A stretch of 64,000 nt of DNA from Cristatella mucedo (Eukaryota > Bryozoa > Phylactolaemata > Cristatellidae): NCBI GenBank assembly GCA_009760855.2, contig WPIO01000153.1, positions 763,001 to 827,000 on the forward strand, given 5' to 3'. Every line of letters begins with the position of its first letter. Position 1 is the first letter of the stretch. Positions 23,056 to 36,120 of the stretch are shown here, piece by piece. The translations under genes and the position numbers were made by a program. The notes under the pieces were generated by a model that did not search any database, had not been told where the DNA came from, and was given only the letters and a program-made list of their open reading frames with translations.

Positions 23056-24916
23056 CACTTGAAAAACACATTTTGCACGAGTTCACAGCAGATCGCGAAA
23101 TAACTAGAAACTTTAAATCTGCTCGTCGGAGCGTACGCTGGCTGAGAGCAGAGTGCTGCACTTTGTTTCAATCATTTCGCACTTAAATAACACATTTCGA
23201 ACGAGTTCGCAGCAGATTGCCGAATATCTAGAATATTTGAATCTGCTCGTCGGAGTGTGAGCTGGCTGGCAGCAGAGTGCTGCACCTTGTCGCAAGCATT
23301 TTGCCCATGAATGACACATTTCGCACGAGTTCGCAACAGATTGCGGAATATCTAGAAACCTCAAGTCTGCTCGCCGGAGCGTGCCCTGGCTGGCAGCAGA
23401 GTGCTGCACCATGTTTCAATCATTTCGCACGTTAATAACACATTTCGAACGAGTTTGTAGCTGATCGCTGAATATGTAGAAACTTAAAATCTCCTCTTCG
23501 GAGCGTGCGGTAGCTGGCAGCAGAGTACTGCACCTTGGTACAAGCATGGCTCGATTGACTAACTCATTTCGCACAAGTTCGCAGCAGATCGGGGAGTATC
23601 CAGAAACTTCAAATCTGCTTTTCGGAGCGATCAGTACCTGGCATCAGAGTGCTGAATCTGGTTTTCTGCATTTCGCACTCAAATAACACATTTCGCACGA
23701 GTTCGCAGCAGATTGCCGAATACCTAGAATATTCTAATCAGCTCGTCGGAGCGTCAGCTGGCTAGCAGCAGTGTGCTGCACCTTGTTTTAAGCATTTCCC
23801 ACTTAAAATACACATTTCGCACGAGTTCGCAGCAGATTGCGGAATATCTAGAAACGTCAAATCTGCTCTTCAGAACGTGCACTGGCTGGCACCAGAGTGC
23901 TGCACCTTGTTTCAAGCATTTTGCACTTGAAAAACACATTTCGCTCGAGTTCGCAGAAGATCGCAGAATAATTAGAAACTTCAAATCTGCTCTTCGGAGC
24001 GTGGGCTAGCTGGTAGCAAAGTGCTGCACCTTTTTTTTTCAAGCATTTTGCGTTTTAATAAAACATTTCGCACGGGTTCGCAGCAGATTGCGGAATACCT
24101 AGAAACTTTAAATCTGCTCGCCGGTGTGTGAGCTGGCTGGCAGCAGATTGCTACACCTTGCTTTAAGCATTTCGCACTTAAAAAACTCATTTCGCACGAG
24201 TTAGCATCAGATCGCAGAATATCCAGAAACGTCAAATCTGCTATCAGGAGCTGTGGTAGTTAGCAGCTGAGTGCTGCACCTTGCTTCAAACGTTTCGAAC
24301 TTGAATGACTCATTTCGCACGAGTTTGCAGCAGATCGAGGAGTATCCAGAAAGTTTAAATCTGCTCTTTCACAACGTGCACTGGCTGGCAGCAGAGTGCT
24401 GCACCTTGTTTCAAGCATTTTGCACCTGAAAAACACATTTCGCTCAAGTTCGCAGAAGATCGCAGAATAATTAGAAACTTCAAATCGGCTCTTAGGAGCG
24501 TGCGCTGGCTAGTAGCAGAGTGCTGCACCTTTTTTCAAGCATATTTCACTTTAATAAAACTTTTCGCACGAGTTCGCAACAGATTGCGGAATATCTAGAA
24601 ACTTCGAATCTGCTATTAGGAGCTGCTGTAGCTGGCAGCTGAGTGCTGCACCTTGCTTCAAGTATTTCGAACTTGAATGACTCATTTCGCACAAGATCCC
24701 AGCAGATCGTGGAATATCTAGAAACTTTATATCTGCTAGCCGGTGCGTGAGCTGGCTGGCAGCTGAGTGCTGCACCTTGTTTCTAGCATTTCGCACGGGA
24801 ATAATACATTTAGCACAAGTTCGCAGCGGATTGCGGAATATCTAGAAACTTCAAATCTGCTATTAGGAGCTGCTGTAGCTGGCAGCTGAGTGCTGCACCT
24901 TCCCTTAAGCATTTCG
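23056..24916 (+). repeat. 15-monomer (1,861-bp) higher-order repeat, copy 1
   Basis: All landmarks recur 1,861 bp downstream until 24031, where a run of nine T replaces six in copy 2. After a further extra T near 24356 the offset settles at 1,857. It contains the ATGGCTCGATTG monomer (23546) and cassette C (cagctcgtcgg box at 23739). Domain II markers such as AGAAGATCGCAGAATAATTAG and TAGCTGGTAGCAGAG appear here for the first time. Confidence 0.92.
24031..24039. other. T9 homopolymer
   Basis: Nine T follow GCTGCACC where the paired position in copy 2 (near 25890) has six. Both readings are possible: true variation or a homopolymer length error. Confidence 0.7.
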
Positions 24917-26773
24917 CACTTGAAAAACACATTTTGCACGAGTTCACAGCAGATCGCGAAATAACTAGAAACTTTAAATCTGCTCGTCGGAGCGTACGCT
25001 GGCTGAGAGCAGAGTGCTGCACTTTGTTTCAATCATTTCGCACTTAAATAACACATTTCGAACGAGTTCGCAGCAGATTGCCGAATATCTAGAATATTTG
25101 AATCTGCTCGTCGGAGTGTGAGCTGGCTGGCAGCAGAGTGCTGCACCTTGTCGCAAGCATTTTGCCCATGAATGACACATTTCGCACGAGTTCGCAACAG
25201 ATTGCGGAATATCTAGAAACCTCAAGTCTGCTCGCCGGAGCGTGCCCTGGCTGGCAGCAGAGTTCTGCACCATGTTTCAATCATTTCGCACGTTAATAAC
25301 ACATTTCGAACGAGTTTGTAGCTGATCGCTGAATATGTAGAAACTTAAAATCTCCTCTTCGGAGCGTGCGGTAGCTGGCAGCAGAGTACTGCACCTTGGT
25401 ACAAGCATGGCTCGATTGACTAACTCATTTCGCACAAGTTCGCAGCAGATCGGGGAGTATCCTGAAACTTCAAATCTGCTTTTCGGAGCGATCAGTACCT
25501 GGCATCAGAGTGCTGAATCTGGTTTTCTGCATTTCGCACTCAAATAACACATTTCGCACGAGTTCGCAGCAGATTGCCGAATACCTAGAATATTCTAATC
25601 AGCTCGTCGGAGCGTCAGCTGGCTAGCAGCAGTGTGCTGCACCTTGTTTTAAGCATTTCCCACTTAAAATACACATTTCGCACGAGTTCGCAGCAGATTG
25701 CGGAATATCTAGAAACGTCAAATCTGCTCTTCAGAACGTGCACTGGCTGGCACCAGAGTGCTGCACCTTGTTTCAAGCATTTTGCACTTGAAAAACACAT
25801 TTCGCTCGAGTTCGCAGAAGATCGCAGAATAATTAGAAACTTCAAATCTGCTCTTCGGAGCGTGGGCTAGCTGGTAGCAAAGTGCTGCACCTTTTTTCAA
25901 GCATTTTGCGTTTTAATAAAACATTTCGCACGGGTTCGCAGCAGATTGCGGAATACCTAGAAACTTTAAATCTGCTCGCCGGTGTGTGAGCTGGCTGGCA
26001 GCAGATTGCTACACCTTGCTTTAAGCATTTCGCACTTAAAAAACTCATTTCGCACGAGTTAGCATCAGATCGCAGAATATCCAGAAACGTCAAATCTGCT
26101 ATCAGGAGCTGTGGTAGTTAGCAGCTGAGTGCTGCACCTTGCTTCAAACGTTTCGAACTTGAATGACTCATTTCGCACGAGTTTGCAGCAGATCGAGGAG
26201 TATCCAGAAAGTTTAAATCTGCTCTTCACAACGTGCACTGGCTGGCAGCAGAGTGCTGCACCTTGTTTCAAGCATTTTGCACCTGAAAAACACATTTCGC
26301 TCAAGTTCGCAGAAGATCGCAGAATAATTAGAAACTTCAAATCGGCTCTTAGGAGCGTGCGCTGGCTAGTAGCAGAGTGCTGCACCTTTTTTCAAGCATA
26401 TTTCACTTTAATAAAACTTTTCGCACGAGTTCGCAACAGATTGCGGAATATCTAGAAACTTCGAATCTGCTATTAGGAGCTGCTGTAGCTGGCAGCTGAG
26501 TGCTGCACCTTGCTTCAAGTATTTCGAACTTGAATGACTCATTTCGCACAAGATCCCAGCAGATCGTGGAATATCTAGAAACTTTATATCTGCTAGCCGG
26601 TGCGTGAGCTGGCTGGCAGCTGAGTGCTGCACCTTGTTTCTAGCATTTCGCACGGGAATAATACATTTAGCACAAGTTCGCAGCGGATTGCGGAATATCT
26701 AGAAACTTCAAATCTGCTATTAGGAGCTGCTGTAGCTGGCAGCTGAGTGCTGCACCTTCCCTTAAGCATTTCG
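24917..26773 (+). repeat. 15-monomer (1,857-bp) higher-order repeat, copy 2
   Basis: Near-identical to copy 1. It ends at 26773, where TTTTGCACGAG is followed by TTCGCAACAG rather than TTCACAGCAG. Both copies start at the same box, CACTTGAAAAACACATTTTG. Confidence 0.92.
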
Positions 26774-29700
26774 CACTTGAAAAACACATTTTGCACGAGT
26801 TCGCAACAGATTGCGGAATATCTAGAAACTTTAAATCTGCTCGCCGGTGCGTGAGCTGGCTGGCAGCAGAGTGCTACACCTTGCTTTAAGCATTTCGCAC
26901 TTAAAAAACTCATTTCGCACGAGTTAGCATCAGATCGCGGAATATCCAGAAATTTCAAATCTGCAATTAGGAGCTGCGGTAGCTGGCAGCTGAGTGCTGC
27001 ACCTTGCTTCAAGCATTTCTAACTTGAATGTCTCATTTCGCACGAGTTCGCAGCTGATTGCAGAATATTTAGAAACTTCTAATCTCATTTTCAAGAGCGT
27101 GGGCTGGCTGGCAGCTGAGTGCTGCACCTTGTTTCTAGCATTTCGCACGTGAATAATACGTTTCGCACAAGTTCGCAGCAGATTGCGGAATATCTAGAAA
27201 CTTCAAGTCTGCTCGTCGGAGCATGAGCTAACTGGCAGCTGAGTGCTGCACCTTGTTTCCATCATTTCGCACGTTAATAACACATTTCGCACGAGTTCAT
27301 AGCTGATCGTCGAATATGTAGAAACTTAAAATCTGCTCTTCAGAGCGGGGGGGGGGGGTTAGCTAGCAGCAGAGTACTGCACCTTGTTACAAGCATGGCT
27401 CGATTGACTAACTCATTTCGCAAAAGTTCGCAGCAGATCGGGGAGTATCCAGAAACTTCAAATCTGCTTTTCGGAGCGATCAGTACCTGGCATCAGGGTG
27501 CTGAACCTGGTTTTCTGCATTTCGCACTCAAATAACACATTTCGCACGAGTTCGCAGCAGATTGCCGAATGCCTAGAAAATTCTAATCAGCTCGTCGGAG
27601 CGTCAGCTGGCTAGCAGCAGTGTGCTGCACCTTGTTTTAGGCATTTCCCACTTAAAATACACATTTCGCACGAGTTCGCAGCAGATTGCGGAATATCTAG
27701 AAACGTCAAATCTGCTCTTCAGAACGTTCACTGGCTGGATGCAGAGTGCTGCACCTTGTTTCAAGCATTTTGCACTTGAAAAACACATTTCGCTCGAGTT
27801 CGCAGAAGATCGCAGAATAATTAGAAACTTCAAATCTGCTCTTCGGAGCGTGGGCTAGCTGGTAGCAGAGTGCTGTACCTTTTTTCAAGCATTTTGCACT
27901 TTAATAAAACATTTCGCACGGGTTCGCAGCAGATTGCGGAATACCTACAAACTTTAAATCTGCTCGCCGGTGTGTGAGCTGGCTGGCAGCAGATTGCTAC
28001 ACCTTGCTTTAAGCATTTCGCACTTAAAAAACTCATTTCGCACGAGTTAGCATCAGATCGCAGAATATCCAGAAACGTCAAATCTGCTTTTAGGAGCTGT
28101 GGTAGTTAGCAGCTGAGTGCTGCACCTCGCTTCAAACGTTTCGAACTTGAATGACTCGTTTCGCACGAGTTTGCCGCAGATCGCGGAGTATCCAGAAAGT
28201 TTAAATCTGCTCTTCACAACGTGCACTGGCTGGCAGCAGAGTGCTGCACCTTTTTTCAAGCATATTTCACTTTAATAAAACTTTTCGCACGAGTTCGCAA
28301 CAGATTGCGGAATATCTAGAAACTTCAAATCTGCTTGCCGGAGCGTGCGGTAGTTTGCAGCTGATTGCTGCACCTTGCCTTAAGCATTTCGCACTTGAAA
28401 AACTTATTTCGCACGAGTTGGCAGCAGATTGCGGAATATCTAGAAACTTTAAATCTGCTCGTCGGAGCGTGAGCTGGCTGGCAGCAGTGTGCTGCACCTT
28501 GTTTTAAGCCTTTCACACCTGAACAACACATTTTGCACAAGTTCACAGCAGATCGCAGAATAACTAGAAACCTAAAATCTGCTCGTCGGAGCGTACGCTG
28601 GCGGAGAGCAGAGTGCTGCACTTTGTTTTAATCATTTTGCACTTGAATAACACATTTCGCACGAGTTCGCAGCAGATTGCGGAGTATCTAGAGAATTAAT
28701 ATCCACTTGTCGGAGCATTTGCTGGCAGGCAGCAGAGTGCTGCACCTTGTTTCAAGAATTTCGCACGTGACTAACACATTTCGCACAAGTTTGCAGCAGA
28801 TCGCGGAATATCAGGATTTTTCAAATCAGCACGGCGGAGCGAGAGGTAGCTTGCAGGTGATTGCTGCACCTTGCTTTAAGAATTTCGCACATGAAAAACT
28901 CATATCGCACGAGTTCGCAGCAGATCGCGGAATATCTAGAAACTTTAAATCTGCTCGTCGGAGCGTGAGCTGGCTGGCAGCAGTGTGCTGCACCTTGTTT
29001 TAAGCATTTCGCACTTAAAATACACATTTCGCACGAGTTCTCAGCAGATTGTGGAATATCTAGAAACGTCAAATCTGCTTTTCAGAACGTGCACTGGCGG
29101 GCAGCAGAGTGCTGCACCTTGTTTCAAGCATTTCGCACTTGAAAAACACATGTCGCTCGAGTTCGCAGAAGATCGTAGAATAATTAGAAACTTCCAATCT
29201 GCTCTTCGGAGCGTGGGCTAGCTGGTAGCAGAGTGCTGCACCTTTTTTCAAGCATTTTGCACTTTAATAAAACATTTCGCACGAGTTCGCAACAGATTGC
29301 TGAATATCCAGAAACTTTAAATCGGCTCGCCGGTGTGTGAGCTGGCTGGCAGCAGAGTGCTGCACCTTGTTTTAAGCATTTCGCACTTAAAATAACACAT
29401 TTCGCACGAGTTCGCAGCAGATTACTGAATATCTGGAAACTTCAAATCTGCTCTTCAGAACGTGCACTGGCTGGCAGCTGAGTGCTGCACCTTCTTTTAA
29501 GCATTTCGCACGTTAATAACACATTTCGCACGAGTTCCTAGCTGATCGCTGAATGTGTAGAAACTTAAAATCTGCTCTTCAGAGCGTGCGGTAGCTAGCA
29601 GCAGAGTGCTGCACCTTGTTTTAAGCATTTCGCACTTGAAAAACACATTTCGCTCGAGTTCGCAAAAGATCGCAGAATAAATAGAAACTTCAAATCTGCT

Positions 29701-30129
29701 GTTCGGAGCGCGGGCTGGCTGGTAGCAGAGTGCTGCACCTTTTTTTAAGCTTTTTGCACTTTAATAAAACTTTTCGCACGAGTTCGCAACAGATTGCAGA
29801 ATATCTGGAAACTTGAAATCTGCTTGCCGGTCCGTGAGCCGGCTGGAAGCAGAGTGCTACCTACACCTTGCTCCAAGCATTTCGCACTTAAAAACTAATT
29901 TCGCACGGGTTACCATCAGATCGCGGAATATCCAGAAACTTCAAATCTGCTCTTCGGAGTGTGCACTGGCTGGCAGCAGAGTGCTGCAACTTGTTGCAAC
30001 CGTTTTCCAATTGAATAATTCATTTCGCACAAGTTCGCAGCAGATTGTGGAATATCTAGAAACTTCAAGTCTGCTCGTCGGAGCATGACCTAACTGGCAG
30101 CTGAGTGCTGCACCATATTTCAAGCATTT
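26774..30129 (+). repeat. Satellite, domain II, including a third cassette C
   Basis: About 27 monomers. The stretch from about 27250 to 28250 is a diverged relative of 25270-26260 (offset 1,988 bp, 16 monomers). It includes an ATGGCTCGATTG monomer at 27395 and a cassette C box at 27588. The remainder mixes domain II monomers with some that resemble domain I (GTGACTAAC near 28770, CATGAAAAACTC near 28890). Confidence 0.8.
27347..27358. other. G12 homopolymer inside a monomer
   Basis: The tail box normally read as GAGCGTGCGGTAGC is here GAGC followed by twelve G and TTAGC. It is the longest homopolymer in the window and the only long G run. Confidence 0.85.
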
Positions 30130-30997
30130 CGCACTCAAATAACACATTTCGCACGAGTTCGCAGGAGATTGCCGAATACCTAGAATATTCTAATCAGCTC
30201 GTCGGAGCGTCAGCTGGCTGGCAGCAGTGTGCTGCACCTTGTTTTAAGCATTTCCCCCTTAAAATACACATTTCGCACGAGTTCGCAGCAGTTTGCGGAA
30301 TATCTAGAAACGTCAAATCTGCTCTTCAGAACGTGCACTGGCTGGCAGCAGAGTGCTGCACCTTGTTTCAAGCATTTTGCACTTGAAAAACACATTTCGC
30401 TCGAGTTCGCAGAAGATCGCAGAATAATTAGAAACTTCAAATCTGCTCTTTGGAGCGTGGGCTAGCTGGTAGCAGAGTGCTGCACCTTTTTTCAAGCATT
30501 TTGCACTATATTAAAACATTTCGCACGGGTTCGCAGCAGATTGCGGAATATCTAGAAACTTCAAATCTGCTCTTCAGAACGTGCACTGGTTGGCAGCAGA
30601 GTGCTGCACCTTGTTTCAAGAATTTCGCACTAGAAAAACACATTTCGCTCGAGTTCGCAGAAGATCGCAGAATAATTAGAAACTTTAAATCTGCTCTTCG
30701 GGGCGTGAGCTAGCTGGTAGCAGAGTGCTGCACCTTTTTTCAAACATATTTCACTTTATGAAAACTTTTCGCACGAGTTCGCAACAGATTGCGGAATATC
30801 TAGAAACTCTAAATCTGCTCGTCGGAGCATGAGCTGGCTGGCAGCAGTGTGCTGCACCTTGTTTTAAGCATTTCGCACTTAAAATACACATTTCGCACAA
30901 GTTCCCAGCAGATCGAGGAGTATCCAGAAACTTCAAATCTGCTTTTCGGAGCGAGCAGTACCTGGCATCAGAGTGCTGAACCTGGTTTTCTGCATTT
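30130..30997 (+). repeat. 7-monomer (868-bp) unit with cassette C, copy 1
   Basis: The ACTCAAATAACAC unit, the AATCAGCTCG box (30195) and the following three monomers recur 868 bp downstream (31063). The second half of the unit diverges more than the first. Confidence 0.7.
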
Positions 30998-31865
30998 CGC
31001 ACTCAAATAACACATTTCGCACGAGTTCGCAGCAGATTGCCGAATACCTAGAAAATTCTAATCAGCTCGTCGGAGCGTCAGCTGGCTGGCAGCAGTATGC
31101 TGCACCTTGTTTTAAGCATTTCCCACTTAAAATACACATTTCGCACGAGTTCGCAGCAGATTGCGGAATATCTAGAAACGTCAAATCTGCTCTTCAGAAC
31201 GTGCACTGGCTGGCAGCAGAGTGCTGCACCTTGTTTTAAGCATTTTGCACTTGAAAAACACATTTTGCTCGAGTTCGCAGAAGATCGCAGAATAATTAGA
31301 AACTTCAAATCTGCTCTTCGGAGCGTGGGCTAGCTGGTAGCAGAGTGCTGCACCTTTTTTCAAGCATTTTGCACTTTAATGAAACATTTCGCACGGGTTC
31401 GCAGCAGATTGAGGAATACCTAAAAACTTTAAATCTGCTCGCCGGTGTGTGAGCTGGCTGGCAGCAGATTGCTACACCTTGCTTTAAGCATTTCGCACTT
31501 AAAAAACTCATTTCGCACGAGTTAGCATCAGATCGCAGAATATCCAGAAACGTCAAATCTGCTATTAGGAGCTGTGGTAGTTAGCAGCTGAGTGCTGCAC
31601 CTCGCTTCAAACGTTTCGAACTTGAATGACTCATTTTGCACGAGTTTGCAGCAGATCGCGGAGTATCCAGAAAGTTTAAATCTGCTCTTCACAACGTGCA
31701 CTGGCTGGCAGCAGAGTGCTGCACCTTGTTTCAAGCATTTTGCACCTGAAAAACACATTTCGCTCAAGTTCGCAGAAGATCGCAGAATAATTAGAAACTT
31801 CAAATCTGCTCTTCGGGGCGTGAGCTAGCTGGTAGCAGAGTGCTGCAACTTTTTTCAAGCATATT
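30998..31865 (+). repeat. 7-monomer (868-bp) unit with cassette C, copy 2
   Basis: Matches 30130 onward at 868 bp and also matches 27523-28260 at 3,475 bp (28 monomers), so it is the fifth cassette C copy (box at 31063). Confidence 0.75.
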
Positions 31866-34800
31866 TCACTTTATGAAAACTTTTCGCACGAGTTCGCAAC
31901 AGATTGCGGAATATCTAGAAACTTTAAATCTGCTCGTCGCAGCATGAGCTGGCTGGCAGCAGTGTGCTGCACCTTGTTTTAAGCATTTCGCACTTAAAAT
32001 ACACATTTCGCACAAGTTTCCAGCAGATCGCGGAGTATCCAGAAACTTCAAATCTGCTTTTCAGAGCGAGCAGTACCTGGAATCAGAGTGCTGAACCTGG
32101 TTTTCTGCATTTCGCACTTAAATAACACATTTCGCACGAGTTCGATGCAGATTGCCGAAAACCTAGGAAATTCTAATCTGCTCGTCGGAGCGTGAGCTGG
32201 CTGGCAGCTGAGTGCTGCACCTTCTTTCAAGCATTTCGCACGTAATAACACATTTCGCACGAGTTCATAGCTGATCGCGGAATATGTAGAAACTTAAAAT
32301 CTGCTCTTCGGAGCGTGCGGTAGCTAGCAGCAGAGTGCTGCACCTTGTTTCAAGTATTTCGCACTTGAAAAACACATTTTGCTCGAGTTCGCAGAAGATC
32401 GCAGAATAATTAGAAACTTTAAATCTGCTCTTCGGAGCGTGCCCCAGCTGGTAGCAGAGTGCTGCACCTTTTTTCAAGCTTTTTTCGCGTTAATAAAACA
32501 TTTCGCACAGGTTCGCAGCAGATTGCGGAATATCTAGAAACTTTAAATCTTCTCGCCGGTGCTTGAGCTGGCTGGCAGCAGAGTGCTACACCTTGCTTCA
32601 AGCATTTTGCACTTAAAAAACTCATTTCGCATGAGTTAGCATCAGATTGCGGAATATCCAGAAACGTCAAATCTGCTATTAGGAGCTGTGGTAAATAGCA
32701 GCTGAGTGCTGCACGTTGCTTCAAACATTTCCAACTTGAATGACTCATTTCGAGCGAGTTCGCAGCAGATCGCTGAGTATCCAGAAACTTTAAATCTGCT
32801 CTTCAGAACGTGCACTGGCTGGCAGCAGAGTGCTGCACCTTTTTTCAAGCATATTTGACTTTAATAAAACTTTTCGCACGAGTTCGCAACAGATTGCGGA
32901 ATATCTAGAAACTTTAAATCTGCTTGCCGGAGCGTGCGGTAGTTTGCAGCTGATTGCTGCACCTTCCCATAAGCATTTCGCACTTGAAAAACTTATTTCA
33001 CACGAGTTGGCAGCAGATTGCGGAATATCTAGAAACTTTAAATCTGCTCGCCGGTGCGTGAGCTGGCTGGCAGCAGAGTGCTACACCTTGCTCTAAGCAT
33101 TTTGCACTTAAAAACTCATTTCGCACGAGTTACCATAAGATCGTGGATTATCCAGAAACATCAAATCTGCTCTTCGGAGCGTGCACTGGCTGGCAGCAGA
33201 GTGCTGCACCTTGTTACAACCATTTCGCAATTGAATAATTCATTTAGCACAGGTTTGCAGCAGATTGCGGAAGATCTAGAAACTTTAAATCTGCTCGCCG
33301 GTGCTTAAGCTGGCTGGAGCAGAGTGCTACACCTTGCTTTAAGCATTTCACACTTAAAAAACTCATTTCGCACGAGTTAGCATCAGATCGCGGAATATCC
33401 GGAAACTTCAAATCTGCTATTAGGAGCTGTGGTAGCTGGCAGCTGAGTGCTGCACCTCGCTTCAAGCATTTCGAACTTGAATGACTCATTTCGCACAAGA
33501 TCGCAGCTGATCGCGGAATATTCAGAAACTTCTAATCTGCATGTCGGAGCGTGGGCTGGCAGGCAGCAGAGTGCTGCACCTTGTTTTAAGCATTTCGCAC
33601 GTGACTAATACGTTTAGCACAAGTTTGCAGCAGATTGCTGAATATCTAGAAACTTCAAGTCTGCTCGTCGGAGCCTGAGCTAACTGGCAGCTGAGTGCTG
33701 CACCTTGTTTCAAGCATTTCGCCTGTTAATAACACATTTCGCACGAGTTCATAGCTGATCGCGGAATATGTAGAAACTTAAAAACTGCTCTTCGGAGCGT
33801 GCGGTAGCTAGCAGCAGAGTACTGCACCTTGTTACAAGCATGGCTCGATTGACTAACTCATTTCGCACAAGTTCCCAGCAGATCGCGAAGTATCCAGAAA
33901 CTTCAAATCTGCTTTTCAAAGCGAGCAGTACCTGGGAACAGAGTGCTGAACCTGGTTTTCTGCATTTCGCACTTAAATAACACATTTCGCACGAGTTCGC
34001 AGCAGATTGCCGAAAACCTAGGAAATTCTAATCTGCTCGTCGGAGCGTGAGCTGGCTGGCAGCAGCGTGCTGCACCTTGCTTCAAGCAGTTCGCATTTGA
34101 ATAACACACTTTGCACGAGTTCGCAACAGTTTGCGGAATATCTAGACACTTCAAATCTGCTTGCCGGAGCGTGCTGTAGCTGGCAGCTGATTGCTGCACC
34201 TTCCCTTAAGCATTTCGCACTCTAATAACACATTTCGCACGAGTTCGCAGCCGATTGCGGAATATCTAGAAACGTCAATTTAGCTCTTCAAAACGTGCAC
34301 TGGCTGGCAGCAGAGTGCTGCAAATTGTTTCAAGCATTTCGCACTTGAATAACACATTTCGCTCGAGTTCGCAGCAGATCGCGGAATATCCAGAAACTTC
34401 AAATAGGCTTTTAGGAGCGAGCAGTAGCTAGCATCAGAGTGCTGCACCTGGTTTCCTGCATTTCGCACTTAAATAATACATTTCGCATGAGTTCGCAGCA
34501 GATTGCAGAATACCTAGAAAATTCTAATCTGCTCGTCGGAGCGTGAGCTGGCTGGCAGCAGAGTGCTGCACCTTGTTTCGTGCATTTCGCACTCTAATAA
34601 CACATTTCCACGAGTTCGCAGCAGATTGCTGAATATCCAGAAAATTCAAATCTGCTCGTCGGAGTGTGCATTGGCTGGCAGCAGAGTGCAGCACCTTGTT
34701 TCAAGCATTTCGCCTTTGAATAACACGTTTCGCTCGAGTTAGCAGCAGATCGTGAAATAAATAGAAACTTCAAATCTGCTATTCGCCGCGTGCCCTGGCT

Positions 34801-35129
34801 GGCAGCAGAGTGCTGCAGCTTTTCGCAAGTATTTCGCCCTTGAATAACACATTTCGCACGAGTTCGCAACAGATTGCTGAATATCTAGAAACTTCAAGTC
34901 TGCTCTTCGGAGCGTGAGCTAACTGGCAGCTGGGTGCTGCACCTTGTTTCAAGCATTTCGCACGGTAATAACACATTTCGCACGAGTTCTTAGCAGATCG
35001 CGGAATATCTAGAAACCTAAAATCTGCTCTTCGGAGCGTGTGCTAGCTGGCAGCATAGTACTGCACCTGGTTTCTAGCATGGCTCGATTGACTAACTCAT
35101 TTCGCACAAGTTCGCAGCAGATTTCGGAG
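31866..35129 (+). repeat. Satellite, transition from domain II to domain III
   Basis: About 26 monomers. The domain II markers TAGCTGGTAGCAGAG and GAATAATTAG become rare after about 32460. Domain III classes become common from about 34000. ATGGCTCGATTG monomers lie at 33840 and 35079. The part 34280-35130 resembles 38867-39710 (offset 4,587-4,588). Confidence 0.75.
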
Positions 35130-36120
35130 TATCCAGAAACTTCAAATCTGCTTTTCGGAGCATGGGGTAGCTGGCAGCAGAGTGCTGCACCTTGTTGCAG
35201 GCATTTCGCACTTGAATAACTCATTTCGCACAAGTTCGCAGCAGATCGCGGAATATCTAGAAACTTCAAATCTGCTCGTCGGAGCGTGAGCTGGCTGGCA
35301 GCATAGTGCTGCACCTTGTTTCAAGCATTTCGCACTTGAAAAACACATGTCGCACGAGTTCGCAGCAAATCGCAGAATATCTGGATATTTTAAATCTGCT
35401 CGTCGGAGCCTGCACTGGCTGGCAGCAGAGTGCAGCACCTTGTTGCAAGCGTTTCCCACTTGAATAACACATTTCGCTCGAGTTCGCAGCTGATTGCTTG
35501 ATATCCTGAACTTTCAAATCTGCTCTTCGGAGCGTGGGCTAGCTGGCAGCAGAGTGCTGCACCTTATTGCAAGCGTTTGCCACTCAAATAACACATTTCG
35601 CACGAGTTCGCAGCTGATTGCTTAATATCCAGAAACTTAAAATCTGATTTCCGGAGCGTGCTGTAGCTGGCAGCTGAGTGCTGCACCTTCTTTCAAGCAT
35701 TTCGCACGTAAATACCACGTTTCGCACAAGTTCCCAGCATATCGTGAAATATTTAGAAACTTCAAATCTGGTCTTCGGAGCGTGCACTGGCTGGCAGCAG
35801 AGTGCTGCACCTAGTTACAACCATTTCGCAATTGAATAATTCATTGTGCACAGCTTCGCAGCAGATTTCGGAATATCTAGAAACTTTAAATATGCTCGCC
35901 GGTGTGTGAGCTGGCTGGCAGCAGAGTGCTACACCTTGCTTTAAGCATTTCGCACTTAAAAAACTCATTTCGCACGAATCAGCATCAGATCGCGGAATAT
36001 CCAGAAATTTAAAATCTGCTATTAGGAGCTGCGGCAGCTGGCAGCTGAGTGCTGCACCTTGCTTCAAGCATTTCGAACTTGAATGACTCATTTCGCACGA
36101 GTTTGCAGCTGATCGCGGAA
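35130..36120 (+). repeat. 8-monomer (991-bp) tandem duplication, copy 1
   Basis: Starts at a TATCCAG box and is followed directly by a second copy with few differences. Diagnostic units are GCATGGGGTAGC, TTGCAGGC, GAACTTTCAAATC and CGTAAATACCACG. Confidence 0.9.

Noticed and set aside
23056-26773. Naming the organism from the satellite
   Set aside because: I do not recall a described 124-bp satellite with this sequence, and monomer length alone is not diagnostic. Assigning a species would be a guess.
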